From Ephemerocybe angulata (lineage: Eukaryota; Basidiomycota; Agaricomycetes; Agaricales; Psathyrellaceae), in NCBI GenBank assembly GCA_013368325.1, contig JAACJK010000125.1, forward strand, positions 62,001 through 126,000: DNA of 64,000 nt, in the 5' to 3' direction. The notes beneath the pieces were generated by a model, which did no database searches, was not told the origin of the DNA, and saw nothing but the letters and a program-made list of their open reading frames with translations. This document shows, piece after piece, positions 11,989 to 24,116 of this stretch. Numbering within the stretch: the stretch's first letter is position 1; each line of letters begins with the position of its first letter. The translations under genes and the position numbers were made by a program.

Positions 11989-14662
11989 ATGCCTCTCGAC
12001 CCGTCTGTGCGCTTCAGCACGATGTCGCGCTCCAGCACTGTCCTGAACAGGCCCCAGAATGCACCCCTCGGCCCCAGAACAAGTCGCTCGCTGGGCAAGA
12101 ACTACAGGGCGTCAAACATACCGTCGCTGGCACGCACACTTTCGACATCACCGCTCGCGGCACAGCCAAACTTTGGCGCGCCCAACCTCTACCTGCCCGA
12201 ATTCGGCGGCCTGCAGAGCCCACCGCTGCTCGAGGAACCTGTCTTGACGCCCGTATCTGAGGCCGACTCAAGAGCCTCATTCCTAAACCAGTCGCCACAG
12301 TCCTTTGCGCCCTCGCTCGAGCCCGTCCCAGTGTCGGACCAAGATACCCGTGACGAGCCCCTGACGGACGACCCGCCCGAGGTGCCCACAGAGCCAGCGG
12401 CGGCCCCGCCAGAGGAAGAGCAGCAGGTCCCCGTCGAAGAGGCGCCGAGCAGCAGCGTACCACCAGCACTGGAGGATGTGGAAGAGGAGCAAGAGGTTAC
12501 GGCGCCGGCCTACACACCGAATGGCGACATATCACCCCCGCCAAGCGCATTGACCCCAGAAGAACCGACCACCTTCACCATTAAAACTCCAAGCAGCATC
12601 ACCTTATCACTCCCTTCAGCAGCACCCTCTGCTGCACCCTCGCGAACACCATCATCAAGCGTCAAACCGATCGGCCCTCCGCCAAAGTTGACTCCGCCGC
12701 CACAACTCAGATTCGATGTTGAGCCTGTCCAGTGGAAGGGGCTGACTATGGATGCTGCTCTTTGTAAGACACTCTTAATTTTCCATTACATGTGTCGTCT
12801 GATTAACGGTCCTTCGATACAGGGACCTTTGATTCCAAGGAGCTTCAGTCGATCGTCTCGCGTGCCATTCGCTCATCTGCCCTCGAATCCTTCATCCGCC
12901 TCCTAACCCTCGAAACTCTCGACCAAAGCCTACCAGCTGAGCTTAAGCGACTAGAGTCGGCGAAAGCCATGTCCCAGGCCAAGTACCGCTTCCTCGTACA
13001 CAGGAGGACAATGCAGCTCCAAGCACTCCTCTCCTCGTCGCTTTCGCCGTCCAGTGCCAGGGATGATGACGGCATGCTGGCAAACACCAAGCTTGTCACC
13101 CAGTTGTCAGAAACGGTCGCAGAATGCGATCAGGTCATGGGGGAGCTCGTAAAGGTTACAGACCAAATAAACCAAGTGCAGAAACTCATCGAGCATCATT
13201 GGGCCAGCGCCCTCGCAATTGCCTTGCGTAAAGTAAGCTCTCCAGATCGCCTTCCCTTACCTCTACCTACAGGCTAACGAAACCCCATTCTCCCTTTCAC
13301 CCATACGCCCATATCAAATGAAATTAGTTGAATGGAAGCTTCGGAAGACGTACCGCCGACCTCAAGGCAGCGCGTGAGCGAATCGTCCAACTGGAGGCAG
13401 CCCTGGACGAAGCCTGGGGTGAAGCCGAGCGGATGGCCCGCGAGATGGACGACATCGATGCCCTGTCAGATGACGACCCCGACGAAGCCATCATCGAGAC
13501 CGCTGAGATGGTCTCCAGGTCCCTCGCGCGCACAACATCACCTTCCCCCGGCCCAGATAGTATGCCGCTCTCCCCCATCCTCCTCGCCACCGAGCCCCAC
13601 CCCACCTCCGGAGACGGAAACGAAAACGGCACAAGCTCCCTCGCGCGGCTCTCGCAGCTATCTCCGCTCAGCACCGGGGAGGCCTCATTATCTAAATCCA
13701 AAGCATCGAAAGAGAATCAGACGCCAACGGACATTCCTGATTCTGTCAGTATTAAGAGCGCGAAGAGTACAAAAAGCGCCAAGAGCTACCGCAGCATAGG
13801 CCGCGAAGTCTCCCGCACCGCGTCCGTTACCGCAGCCCGCACCCGCAGCAACCGCGCCTCCCAGAGCAGCCTCCGCCTCCCGCACGGCGTTAACCGCAAG
13901 CAGCGCAGCACCTCCCGCCCCCGCACCCCGCACGAGAAAGAGTCGGACAACGAGCTGCCCCCCGTCCCCCATCTCCCCCTCCAGTTCGCACCCCCCTTCG
14001 CCTCCATGTCGTCCTCCCAGATCCCCTCCGCCAACGCCTCGTCGACGCTCCTGCACTACGACGGTGCGGGCAACGACGGCTACTACACCCACACGCGCCG
14101 CCCGAGCTTGGACTCGGCGAGGGGCACGTACGGCCACCGGACCCCGCTCCCGTGGCAGGTGTCCCCCGGCATGGCGCGCGACGACATGTTCATCACCGCT
14201 GCGAGGAAAGAGTCGGACTCCATTGGTAGGAGCTTCGGGCGCGAGAGTGTCGACATTCAAGTAGTGCCCCGCACCCCACCGCGTCCCCCGCCCAAGGTCA
14301 TCCCGATGGACCAATACGCTGCCCGACCGCGCCCCCGACCTTCAGTCCGACGAAGTGAGTACTCTCTTATCCTATCCACACACTAGACGTGCATATACTA
14401 ACACTGATACGTAGCTGGACCGAAGGAGGGCGGCATCCCGTCGATCTGGATGAACGTTGACGCACCTGCGCCCAAGACGCCCTCGGAGCGCGTCGACTCG
14501 CTCATGCGCGGCAACTCGAAGGGAAAGGCCGCGTACCAACGCCTGCGCACCCTCACCAAGCGCTACTCCCTCCCCTTCCCCATCTTCGCCTCGAAATCGA
14601 ACGGCAGCGTCGCGTCATCGCCCGACACCGAGTACCGCCCGTCGTCGCACCGGAGTGGTTAA
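11989..14662 (+). CDS. Conserved fungal coiled-coil protein, disordered flanks
   Basis: Four exons: 11989-12763, 12823-13232, 13328-14354 and 14415-14662. Canonical introns of 59, 95 and 60 nt give 819 residues. The first 260 residues are Pro/Ser/Glu-rich and disordered. A conserved helical core follows, starting at DAALWTFDSKELQSIVSRAI and running through a long segment rich in Leu, Arg and Glu (about residues 258-430), which I read as coiled coil. The C-terminal half is again Ser/Pro/Arg-rich, with polyproline patches such as PRTPPRPPPK. The core reminds me of fungal septation or cortex-associated hypothetical proteins (Uds1-like). That assignment is unverified and no enzymatic motif is present. 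An alternative start is Met at 12022. Confidence 0.75.
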
Positions 14663-15988
14663 CCTGCTCCCCACATCCATCCATTCACCACTTTTCACCA
14701 CTCGTTCATTCAACCTCTTACTATTTCTCTCTTCGTTCTACTCTGTCTTACCTTCTCTTGAGCCATTCCCTCATATACCGAATCATTGTAGTATATCTCT
14801 TGCACTTGCGCATCGCATCACCGTTCGCTCGCTTTCCTCGCCTTCGTCCAACATACCAACCGGTACCCCTACCACCCTCCTTAGATTTCCCTGTAGCTAT
14901 ACCCAAAACCAAATCGCTCTCTCGCTCTCCAGATATCTATTATGTTCTCCCCCGACACTCTCAGAGATGTCCGACCTTCCCTTGTTTCATGCGACCTATT
15001 ACTTGTTATCTGCTATATCCTCGACTGCCTGCTTCCTCGGGTTCTAGTGGCATATCCAACTCAACTGTGCTTATAATTCAATACCTGTTCAGATAAATAT
15101 ACCTTTGCCTCATCAACCTAGTCCATCGTTATCGTAGCGGAGACCATTCGTCCAGGGAATCCGAGCGTCATCTCATCGATTGCTTTCCTTTGCCCCTCTC
15201 AGATTTTTTCAACCGACTGGCTTTCGCCGACCTCATCCAGAGCACCTTCCATACGTAAACGCAGAAAAGTCTAGAATTACGAATAGCAAAATAATCAAGG
15301 GACGGACACAACTGTATTAGATCAGCAGAAGCGACAAAAAGGACGATGGAAGACCCCCGCCAAGATTTCTCGTATTATTTACCACCATATTAATACTACG
15401 CAGGAGGTGGACCAGGAGGAGGAGGAGGAGCTAGGCTCAACTAAGTAAACCCTCTCACGCCTTAGCGAAGAGGGGCTTATACCAACATAGGATTTTTGTA
15501 GGGCAGTGTAATTCCACTTTTGCGAACGCTGGCGTGAGCGGGCCATTTAGATTATGTGGGGACATCTATTCTCCTCGAAAAAGTGCACCTCTACATAAAA
15601 TTTTTATGCTTATCTTCCCATCCACTCTTCCTGGAGGGACCGATACCGAATCAACGACTTTGTATTGAATCACACTTTCATTACATTCGAAACGTAGTGG
15701 TCGCCAGCTGCCGACGTCTGCCGCGCTGTGACACGATGTGACAGCTTCGGCCACTTATCAAACATAGTCGCCGGCGTTGGCTTTCTTTAACGATGCGAGT
15801 CCATTTCTTCGAGTTTGCGAGAGATAAGGTACAGAGGATCCTTCCACAAACATTGAAGCCATTTGGAACTCTCGGTAGTGCTTCAGGAATGGTTTGGGAG
15901 GAAAGAGCACCAAATGTGCCGGTCACTCGCTGTCACACATCCCAAACTGGAACTTTGTTTACATGTATTGACAAGTTACACTGCCCGG
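14663..15988. other. Intergenic region between convergent genes
   Basis: The first few hundred bases are pyrimidine-rich, as expected of a 3' untranslated region. No gene is seen, apart from a 12-codon proline/glycine frame on the minus strand (15431-15396) that could be a remnant or alternative last exon of the neighbouring KH-domain gene. Confidence 0.5.
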
Positions 15989-17690
15989 CTAATCGACTAG
16001 TTTAGGACAAGACCCTCCCCACAGGGGAGGTATGTCTTGCGACGAGACTAGAGGAGGAGCAGATCCAGGACCAGAAGACGCAGGAGGCATAGCCCCTCCA
16101 GATGCTCCCGGCGTAGCTCCTTGCGCAGAGTATTGTTGATACTGCTGTGTAAGCCATTCTTTAAACTGCGGCGAGTTGACGTCGTACCCATATGCCGCCC
16201 TGTAGTTGCAAAGGAAAAGGAAGGTTGTGGCGGGAGGGCACCATACGTTAGTAAAATGCACAGGTAAGAAAGAGACGAAAGTGTCAGCAAAGAAGGAGCA
16301 TCAGGCGCTTCCCTCCGAGGAAGAGAGCGACGTGACAATCCCCAAGACGAAGAGTGGAGGTAAACGCACCAGTAAGCCGAATAGGCCGCCATTGGGTCTT
16401 GGTCTGCGCCAGTGACTGGCTGAGCGCCGTTTTCGCCGCTGGACCCGGGAGGAGGGGGAGGGGGTTGGTCTGGTGGCGGGGGAGGTGCACTCCCTGGGGC
16501 AGCTGGGCTCTGACCTCCGACCATTCCATAACCCTGAAACATAATGGTCAGGTGTGCTGGAGTGCAAAGTTAATTCATACGTACCATAGTTCCGTACGCG
16601 GCATATTGCATTTGTGCTGCATGAAGCGCGGCTTGTTCTTGCTGAATTCGAGCTAGTTGCTTAGCATGCTCTGAGCGAACGACGAGAAGAAGATCTTCTG
16701 CGAGTACTTTGGCACGAGCTACCTGGCCTTCTTCAGGAGCACTATCGCGGGTAAAAACGAGGTGAGTGTGGGATGCATATGATGGCGAGGAGAACCTACG
16801 TGATGTGTATGAACAAGGGTTCTTCGTCTTCCCTTCCTGTCTCTTGGTCGATAAAGCCTGAGCCAAGACCTTTAACCTGAACTCGGGCGCTGGTCTCGTG
16901 CTGGATATACTTCACGAAGGTACCCTGAGTAGAGAGTCAGCTCAATCCATGAAAGATATAGGGGGAACGTACACTAGGTCCTACAACCTTCGCCCTGACG
17001 TTGAAGTTTCGGATAGACTCCAAACCGATTGGGAGCTTCTCCTCGGGCCATTTACGCTGTGAGTGTTATTTAACCAACGGAGACGAGAAGATGTGAATGG
17101 TCAGCACACCCCACCTGACGGAAGGAAACAGTTAAAAGCTCAAGCCATTACCTTTTCTCTCTTCCTTTCCTCTATTAACGACAAATCCATCGCCAGCAAC
17201 TCGTCAATCTTGTCTGTCGCCTTCTTCAAGATCTCAGCCGTCGGGGCAGTAACGTGAAGATGCAAAGGAGGATCCTTCTCGGTCGCCTTGTTGCGGTCGG
17301 GGTACCAAACGCCTTTAGTGCTCACAACTGCTCCTCCCGACTCTTCTTGTATCTACCAGACTTGAGTCACCAAGAGCAGACATAAACAACGCGTATGAGA
17401 CTCACCTGCTGCTGGGTGCTCCCCTTTGTCAACATATATCTGTTCCGCACATCGTTTATATCTATGTCCTTCACGAACTGATGCTCTGAGTTCCCGCCGT
17501 TCAGGTCTCCAGAAGCAAATTGAGCAGCAATCTTCGCAGCAATAGCTGCCGCCTGTGCCGCCGCCTCTGTAGCATCAATCTTCTTGCTGGAACCAGACGT
17601 TTCAGCACTCCCCGGGGGAGGTGATGTAGATTCTGTGGCCTTCCGAGGGCCTGGTTGATCCCATTTCGATCTCGTCTCGGTAGTGCTCAT
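15989..17690 (-). CDS. KH-domain splicing factor, KHDC4/BLOM7-like
   Basis: Seven exons: 17690-17406, 17352-17152, 17056-16973, 16924-16800, 16741-16585, 16533-16370 and 16199-15989, giving 408 residues. The N-terminus carries MSTTETRSKWDQ, then an Ala-rich helix (AAAQAAAIAAKIAAQ) and DINDVRNRYMLTKG. The KH region follows, including FNVRAKVVGPSGTFVKYIQ with its GPSG loop and VQVKGLGSG. After it come a helix rich in Gln/Ala, a polyproline tract and AAYGYDVNSPQFKEW, a C-terminal signature of this family. Animal KHDC4 (BLOM7) binds RNA and the PRP19-containing spliceosomal complex, so a nuclear role in pre-mRNA splicing is inferred. The ATG at 17690 is preceded by a good CAACC context. The intron at 16369-16200 is 170 nt, unusually long here. 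The gene lies head-to-tail behind the SPX-RING gene. Confidence 0.8.
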
Positions 17691-18115
17691 GGTGGTTGCA
17701 GGAAAGTTAGCGCTCAGGCGGAACATCACCGGAACATCATCGAATTCAGCGCCACGTGCCAGGTTCGGCGTTTGCCGACTTACCAATGGTGCAAGTCCGA
17801 TAAGGGCGGACATAAGCTCCCCTACTTTACTTTACCTGAGGCTGGATGAAGAATTGGACGATGGCACTCTCATCTGCAGTGTTGAACCTACCTAGATTTT
17901 CTCTGGTAGCTGTATGGTGGCCGGGATCTATCGCAAGGCGAAATATGCATTGATGGTGATGCCGAATTTGGTCGATGGTGAGTGGACTATCAAAACGTCT
18001 GCGGCGCATTAGATACTCATAAAGTACATTACTCTGCAATCTGCAAGGAGTTCGGAAGGGAAAAAATAATACAAAATATAAAAGTGAACGTAACTTCCCT
18101 GAAGCCTGAGGCGAC
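17691..18115. other. Intergenic spacer, upstream region of the KH-domain gene
   Basis: About 425 bases between two minus-strand genes. A 100-codon minus-strand frame here has no family resemblance and AT-rich composition, and I read it as promoter and 3' untranslated sequence. Confidence 0.5.
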
Positions 18116-19823
18116 CTACATGATGACACAACCTTGGTTTGGGTCTAAACCAAGTTCGATCATTTCCTCCTGCGCTGCCTCCCTCTCATTAGCCTTCAAC
18201 TTCTCCCTCGACTCCATGGGAAACCAATCCTGCATAAAGTTGAGCAGGGCCCAATCTACATTGGCTAGAAGGAAAGGCAGGTCAGCATTCCAGGTACCAA
18301 GGAAAGAAAATGGGAGACTCACATTTATTCGCACTCAATACGACGGGCGCTCTACACAACGGACAATCGGCTTGGCCCCTCTTCTGCATTTTCACCAAGC
18401 ACCTGACGCAAAATAGGTGGCCACAGTTGAGCCGGATAGGCTTGAATGCAATGCTGGTGCAAATGAGACATGCGTAGTCGTCAACATGGGGTATAATGGG
18501 GAGGAGAGTTTCACCGATTGCTTGCACGAGGGTACGAGGAAGGGAGGTGGTCGTTAGGCGGGAGAACAGGGCAAGGTGCGGGGGTATTGAGGATGAAGAA
18601 GAGAGACTATTTTTGAAAGGGTAGGCGAGGGGCAGGGCAGTGCGTTTGGTGTGCTTCTTCAGGATTTTGCGTGTCGCTTCGGCGCTTGCTTCTGAGAACA
18701 TCTTGATGTTGAGGATAAACAGGTTTAACTCGATGAATGTTTCGAACGCCTGGCGACTTTGCTTGCTCTTGAACTTGCGGTTATCAGCTAATCCACGCTG
18801 CGTTGCCTGCTCGACGAAGAGTTGCAGTCGTTTCTTGCTCTCCTCGGAGGATCTCTCCCCATGTTTGACCTCGCCAACATGCTCAAAAATTTCTGCATCA
18901 ACGTAGAGCTGGAAGATCTCCCTCCACGAATAGAGGTCGCTCTTGCTCGGTTGCATGGTTGAAACCATGATCGAGCCTGGGTGGGATGTGATAGAGGAGT
19001 GTGCATGGAAGGAGGGGGACGAAGACGCCGGCATAGCGGATGCTGATATTGTCCTGGAGAGAGATTTCAGCGACCGAGTGAAGTCGTCGTGGACGCTCGT
19101 CATATGAGTCGACATGCCGTCCAAGGCTGAGATGAGATTGTCGAAGAACGCTGTGTCGGACACAAGAGGGATAACAACCTCTTGCGTCCTACAAGCCCCC
19201 GATGCAGCAGGGCTCGAAATTTCAGCTATCCCATCAAGACCTGGGCCAGAGGTTGTCGAGGGGGAGCTTGATTCGGCCGAAGTGTCCACAGCAATTTGCA
19301 GCTCGGCCTGTTGTCGTTCGTGAAGCTTCTGGTGTAAAGACCAGAGAACATTAGTGGCGGGCTTCATCTCGCGCGTCGCTGAGACATCGTCAAGTGCGTC
19401 GTCGGCGTCGTCTTCAATCACAGAGGCGTCGTCGTGCAAATCCGGTGTCCCTGGAAGACTTGGCGGCTCCGGTAAATCCAGTCCTTCCGGAACGTCCACC
19501 CATAGCTTTAGGTGCGGCTCTATTCGGTCTGAGTGCTCCACGAGCTCATACACGATCCTTGGCCGGTCCACTACCACTGCTCTTGAAGACTCCCCATCAC
19601 CTGGGCCTTCTACGGCGACATTAGCGCCCTTCTCTGCCCCAGCTTCTTCCTCGTCCGCCGCTGATATGAGTTCTTGCAAGACGTTCGGGCTTAGGCCCAA
19701 CGACGAGAGCTCCGATACAACTTGATTAATCAGTTTCTTCAATTGGCGGTACTGAATCGCATTTTCTCGGAGCTCGGGCGGTAGCCCTTCCAATATTTGG
19801 GTATACGTCTTCGAGAAATGCAT
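18116..19823 (-). CDS. SPX-RING E3 ubiquitin ligase (Pqr1-like)
   Basis: Two exons, 19823-18323 and 18264-18116, separated by a 58-nt intron, giving 549 residues. The N-terminus MHFSKTYTQILEGLPPELRENAIQYRQLKKLI is split by a long acidic insert from the rest of the SPX domain (QLYVDAEIFE, then FIELNLFILNIKMFSEASAEATRKILKKHTKRT with the lysine-rich inositol-pyrophosphate-binding surface). A C-terminal C3HC4 RING follows: CLICTSIAFKPIRLNCGHLFCVRC ... CPLCRAPV. It ends with NVDWALLNFMQDWFP. SPX domains sense inositol polyphosphates. The fission-yeast SPX-RING ligase Pqr1 limits phosphate uptake by directing phosphate transporters to degradation, and a similar role is inferred here. The middle acidic insert (about residues 60-180) is long. 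Head-to-tail with the copper ATPase upstream. Confidence 0.88.
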
Positions 19824-20329
19824 GGTTCAGGTGTCCTTTATCGTGAAAGACTATGGAGGAGAGGGGGGATACATCCGGATTGCTGTTGAGCAGGCCGTGG
19901 ACGCAGGGAGGATGGAGGTTGGATGGAGGGATACGGCTGAGCGGCGCGGATCATCTGCCGAAGTGCACCAAACATATTCTCACAGTCCCAGGCCGCCGCC
20001 GGACTCGGCGCATTGACTTGGAAAGGGGCCGGTGAGCGCTTCACCGGCGCTAGCGAGCATTGATCGAAGTCGCTGGACGGAAGCCTGGCGTTCTTGATAT
20101 GCTCCTAGATGAATGCATCAACGAGGCGGAGAGTGCAATCTGCGATAGCTTTATGATTACCAGACTACTTTCGCCATGTCCGATAGTACTAGTACAGAGA
20201 AAATTCAATTATTTGGTTAAAGTTGTAGCAGCGAACAGACACAATAGATATAATAACCATAGGCGCAGGATCAAAGAACGAAAAGCTAGTATAGGGAAAT
20301 ACATCAAAGAACCCGACTCGAAATCAAAG
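19824..20329. other. Intergenic spacer
   Basis: Promoter side of the SPX-RING gene and 3' side of the copper ATPase. No gene, repeat or clear motif was seen. Confidence 0.5.
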
Positions 20330-23300
20330 CTATACTCTCGAATCCATCTCCACAGGCAACTGGCTATACCCTTCATTCCTTCTCGCACTCGCGGGTGTAG
20401 CGCTAAATAGCCCTCTCACACTCGTCAACATCGTCGCTGACTGGTCAACGAACATCCCGGTCCACCCTGCGCCACTCGTCTCGCCAGTCGGCATATCCAA
20501 CATGTCGCCCAAGGCAGCCCTTCCAGACCGACCCCCTGCAACGCCCGGTTGTGGCATGACACTGCTCTCGGGCCGCCTCCACCACCGCAGCAAGAGCGAG
20601 CTCCCCACTACACTCACGCTCGAGAAGGCCATCGCCGCGCCAGCCAGCATGGGGTGCATGTACAACCCGAATGGCAAGAAGACGCCCATCGCCAACGGGA
20701 TGCCGAGCACATTGTACACACATGCCCATACGAGGTTCCGCCTGATGACGCCGAAAATAGTGCGCGAGAGGTGCAGCGCAGCGACGACGTCCAGAAGGTC
20801 AGACCGCATGAGCACGATGTCCGCAGCCTCGATAGCCACTGACGTCCCAGACGACAATGCAATCCCAACTGTCGCAGCCACCAGCGCCGGTGAGTCGTTG
20901 ATACCATCGCCCACCATCGCCACCCCCGACGGCTTCCCAGGATAGAGCTCCGCGTCCTTCTTCATAAGCTCAGCAATCATCGCGGCCTTTCCCTTCGGAC
21001 TCATGCTCGCCCACACACCCTCTGGCCGGATCCCGACTTGTTTCGCCACCGCAACCGCCGTTGCGCGCCCGTCACCCGTCATCATGTTCACCTCGATGCC
21101 CATCTTCTCCAGGGCCTGAATCGCGTATTTACTTGACGGTTTCGGTTCGTCTGCCAGTGAGACTGCGAGGATCGGTCGGAGGTGAAGCCCTCCGTCTTCT
21201 GCACGCAGGAGAGAGACGAAGATAACAGTGCGGCCAAGAGCAGTTTCCTGCTTCTCGTACGCAACCAAGCTGCTGGGAATATAGCTATGTGCTTCGGTCT
21301 CCGCGTGCGCCGCCTCGCTCCCCAGTCCCCCTGAAAGCATATGCGCAGCACTGGCCGAACTGCTCCGCGTAAGGGTGGCGAATCTCGAACTTCCAACGAA
21401 GACGGAAAATTTCTTTCCTCCACACAGAAGCTGTGCCTTCACGCCCTCGCCAGTGATACTTTCGAACTGCTCGATAGTCGCCTCGGGCGCAGTTCCAGAA
21501 GTACTGAGGAGCTCCTTTCCGTACGTCGCAATGGCCTTGGCGAGTGGGTGCTCAGACCGTGCCTCGGTGGCGCTGACCATGGCGAGCACAGTTCGTCGAT
21601 CGGTGACTCCGTCGGCGCATACGCTGTCAAGTCCAGTATCACCACCGTACACCTCCTCATCGTGCACCTCACGACGCTTGTCCTCCTGGGGAGCCCAATG
21701 CAACCCAACAACGCTGAGCTTTCCTACAGTGACAGTCCCGGTCTTGTCGAGGACGATGCGGCGGATGTGGCGACTTGCTTCGAGTGCTCTGCCGCCCTTG
21801 ATGAGGATACCGTTCCGTGCCCCCATTCCAGTTCCCACCATGATCGCAGTCGGAGTGGCCAGACCAAGGGCACAAGGGCACGCAACGACGATGACGCTGA
21901 TACACATCTGCAAGCACACAGCAAACTTGCTTGCCCCGTGCGTGTGAAGGAACATCCCAGGGAGGTTCTCTTCGGCGACAAAGCTGGTAACGAGGATCCA
22001 AAGGAGGAAGGTGGCGAGGCCGAGACCAATGACCGTTGGTACGAAATACCCGGCCACACGGTCTGCGAAGGCCTGGATAGGCGCTTTAGATGTCTGGGCT
22101 TCCTCCACCAGTTTCACGATTTGAGCGAGGGCGGTGTCCTTGCCCGCGCGCGTTACGAGCATGTCGAAGGTGCCGAGGCCGTTGACCGTGCCGCCGATGA
22201 CACTGTCCCCGACCTGCTTCACGACCGGAACTGCTTCACCCGTGACTGCGCTTTCGTCAATGCTCGACGAGCCCTTGATGACTGTGCCGTCGGCCGGGAT
22301 CTTGTCTCCGGGTACGAGTTTGACGACGTCCCCAACTTCGACGAGCTCTGTCGGGACCTTCTTCTCCTGCGTGCACGCTGGGGCATCGGTGTATATAGTC
22401 GCCATCGTTGGAGCCAAGGACATAAGGTCCGTCAGAGCGGCGCTTGTCTTCCCTTTCGCCTTATTCTCCATGTATCTTCCGAGGGAGACAAACATGAAGA
22501 GCATGGTGCTCGTTTCGAAAAAGAGGAAAGGTCGGTATTCAGCGTTGGTGTTGAAGATCGCCAAGAAGAGGATAGCGACGCTGTAGAAGTAGGCAGCAGA
22601 TGTGCCCATGACAATGAGAACATCCATCGTTGCGGCGCGATGCTTGATAGCCTTGAAGGCATTCTGGTAGAATTTGCGGCCAATCCAGAATTGTGAGGGG
22701 GTTGTGATAAGGAAAGCGAGGACGTCGCCTAGGTAGATGCCGTTGAAGAAGTTGTAATCGCATATTGGCCTGAGGAAGCTGATGTGCTTGCAGACCATGG
22801 AGAGGAAGAACACTGGGACTGCGAAGGCCAGTGCCCAGAGGAACCGCGAGCGCCATTCCAGCACCTCTTTCATCCGTGTTAGGGACTGAAGCTGGGCTGA
22901 ATTATTGTTGTCTGCGGCAAGGATGGCGTCGAAGCCCATGTCGGATATATGTTCAACCATATCTCGGGGGGTTATTTGGGAGCGGTCGAACTTGACGGTG
23001 CACATCTCTGTGGCAAGGGAGACAGAGACGGAGGTGATTCCGGGTACTGCTGCAAGCCCATTCTCGATTGTTGAGGTGCAGCTTCCACAGGTCATGCCGT
23101 AGACTTGGAGTTGGACAACATCAGAGCGGGAGGGGGGTATGAGGGTTGCATCGAAGCCAATATCCGATATTTCCTAGACGGAGGTCAGCCTTAGCAGGAG
23201 GCGGAGCAGAGTCTGTGCACACCTCGATGATCTTGGGTACTGTCCAGTATTCCGGGTCGTACTCAACAACCCCGCGCTCGGCCAGAAGGGCGACCTTTAC

Positions 23301-23575
23301 CGACTGGATACCCTTCTGATCCCTCAACATCCCCTCAATGGCCTTGAAACTGTCAGTACCACACGCGGTTGCTACAAGGCTGAACATACCTCTACACAGG
23401 AACCACAAGTCATTCCCTCCAATCGTAGCTCGCATCGTTCAATTGATCGGGCATCCTTCGAGTCGGTCAAGGGCGCGGTTTCGTCCGGCTCTTCCTGGAG
23501 AGCGATGGGCTGCATTGCGTTATTGGAAGCCGAAGAGGAGGGTGCTCCCCACAGGCTGGATATAAGGCCTGACAT
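20330..23575 (-). CDS. CCC2: P1B-type Cu(I)-transporting ATPase
   Basis: Three exons, 23575-23390, 23342-23223 and 23173-20330, with introns of 47 and 49 nt, giving 1049 residues. Two N-terminal heavy-metal domains each carry MTCGSC (about residues 55 and 129). Transmembrane segments follow. Diagnostic ATPase motifs are TGEAVPV, the CPC metal site in VVACPCALGLATP (about residue 532), the phosphorylated Asp in DKTGTVTVG (about 577), SEHPLAKAI, MTGDGRATA and GDGINDSP (about 855). The order and CPC motif make it a Cu+ exporter of the CCC2/ATP7 type, which loads copper into secretory cuproenzymes such as multicopper oxidases and laccases in the Golgi. The last 80 residues form a Gly/Ser-rich tail. 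It is divergently transcribed from COQ3 across about 540 bp. Confidence 0.95.
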
Positions 23576-24116
23576 CGATCGAGACCGTAAGGCGCAGTAG
23601 GATGGCAGCCGGTGAGAGTTGATAGCAAGGATGCGGTAATGCAGACGTGTTCTTGGCCTATTTCAGCCTTCAGGGCAGAGGTTCGGAGTAATTAATGATT
23701 CCTATTGCAGGGTGCTGGATAGCGGAAGAGAGCTGGCGGAATGCAGAAAGCACTCCGAGTGCTTGATAGCAATATGTTGCGATGTGGACGGTGGACCCGG
23801 CTGGGCTATGCGTAGTCAGAGAAGGAGAAGATTAGTAACCCAGGTGAATCTTCATTACATATCAAAGAAAGCGTACCTTTACGGCGGAAGAGTGTCGGAT
23901 ATCCAAGGTAAGGAGCGCCTGCGCTGGAGAAGATGAAGGTTTTTGGATAAATGCCTCACCGTCGTCGGCGCACAATGAGCGCGCATTCTCACGGCCCCTA
24001 TATTTCACACTCCGAGAATATCCTTATTCTTTTGTTTATGTATCCCCATCGGAGAGGCCCGCGCCGGTCGCCGGTCACCATTGCCCGCCATTCTGACGCT
24101 CTTGAAACGGACTCCC
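23576..24116. other. Bidirectional promoter region between CCC2 and COQ3
   Basis: About 540 bases separate two divergent start codons. No obvious copper-response or TATA element could be singled out by eye. Confidence 0.5.

Noticed and set aside
13688..14314. A 208-codon minus-strand frame rich in Gly/Val/Arg
   Set aside because: It is antisense to the Ser/Pro/Arg-rich exon 3 of the coiled-coil gene, and its composition is explained by the GC-rich opposite strand.
21341..22696. A 451-codon plus-strand frame antisense to the copper ATPase
   Set aside because: It lies entirely opposite strongly conserved ATPase exon sequence and has no domain of its own. It is a shadow produced by codon bias on the other strand.
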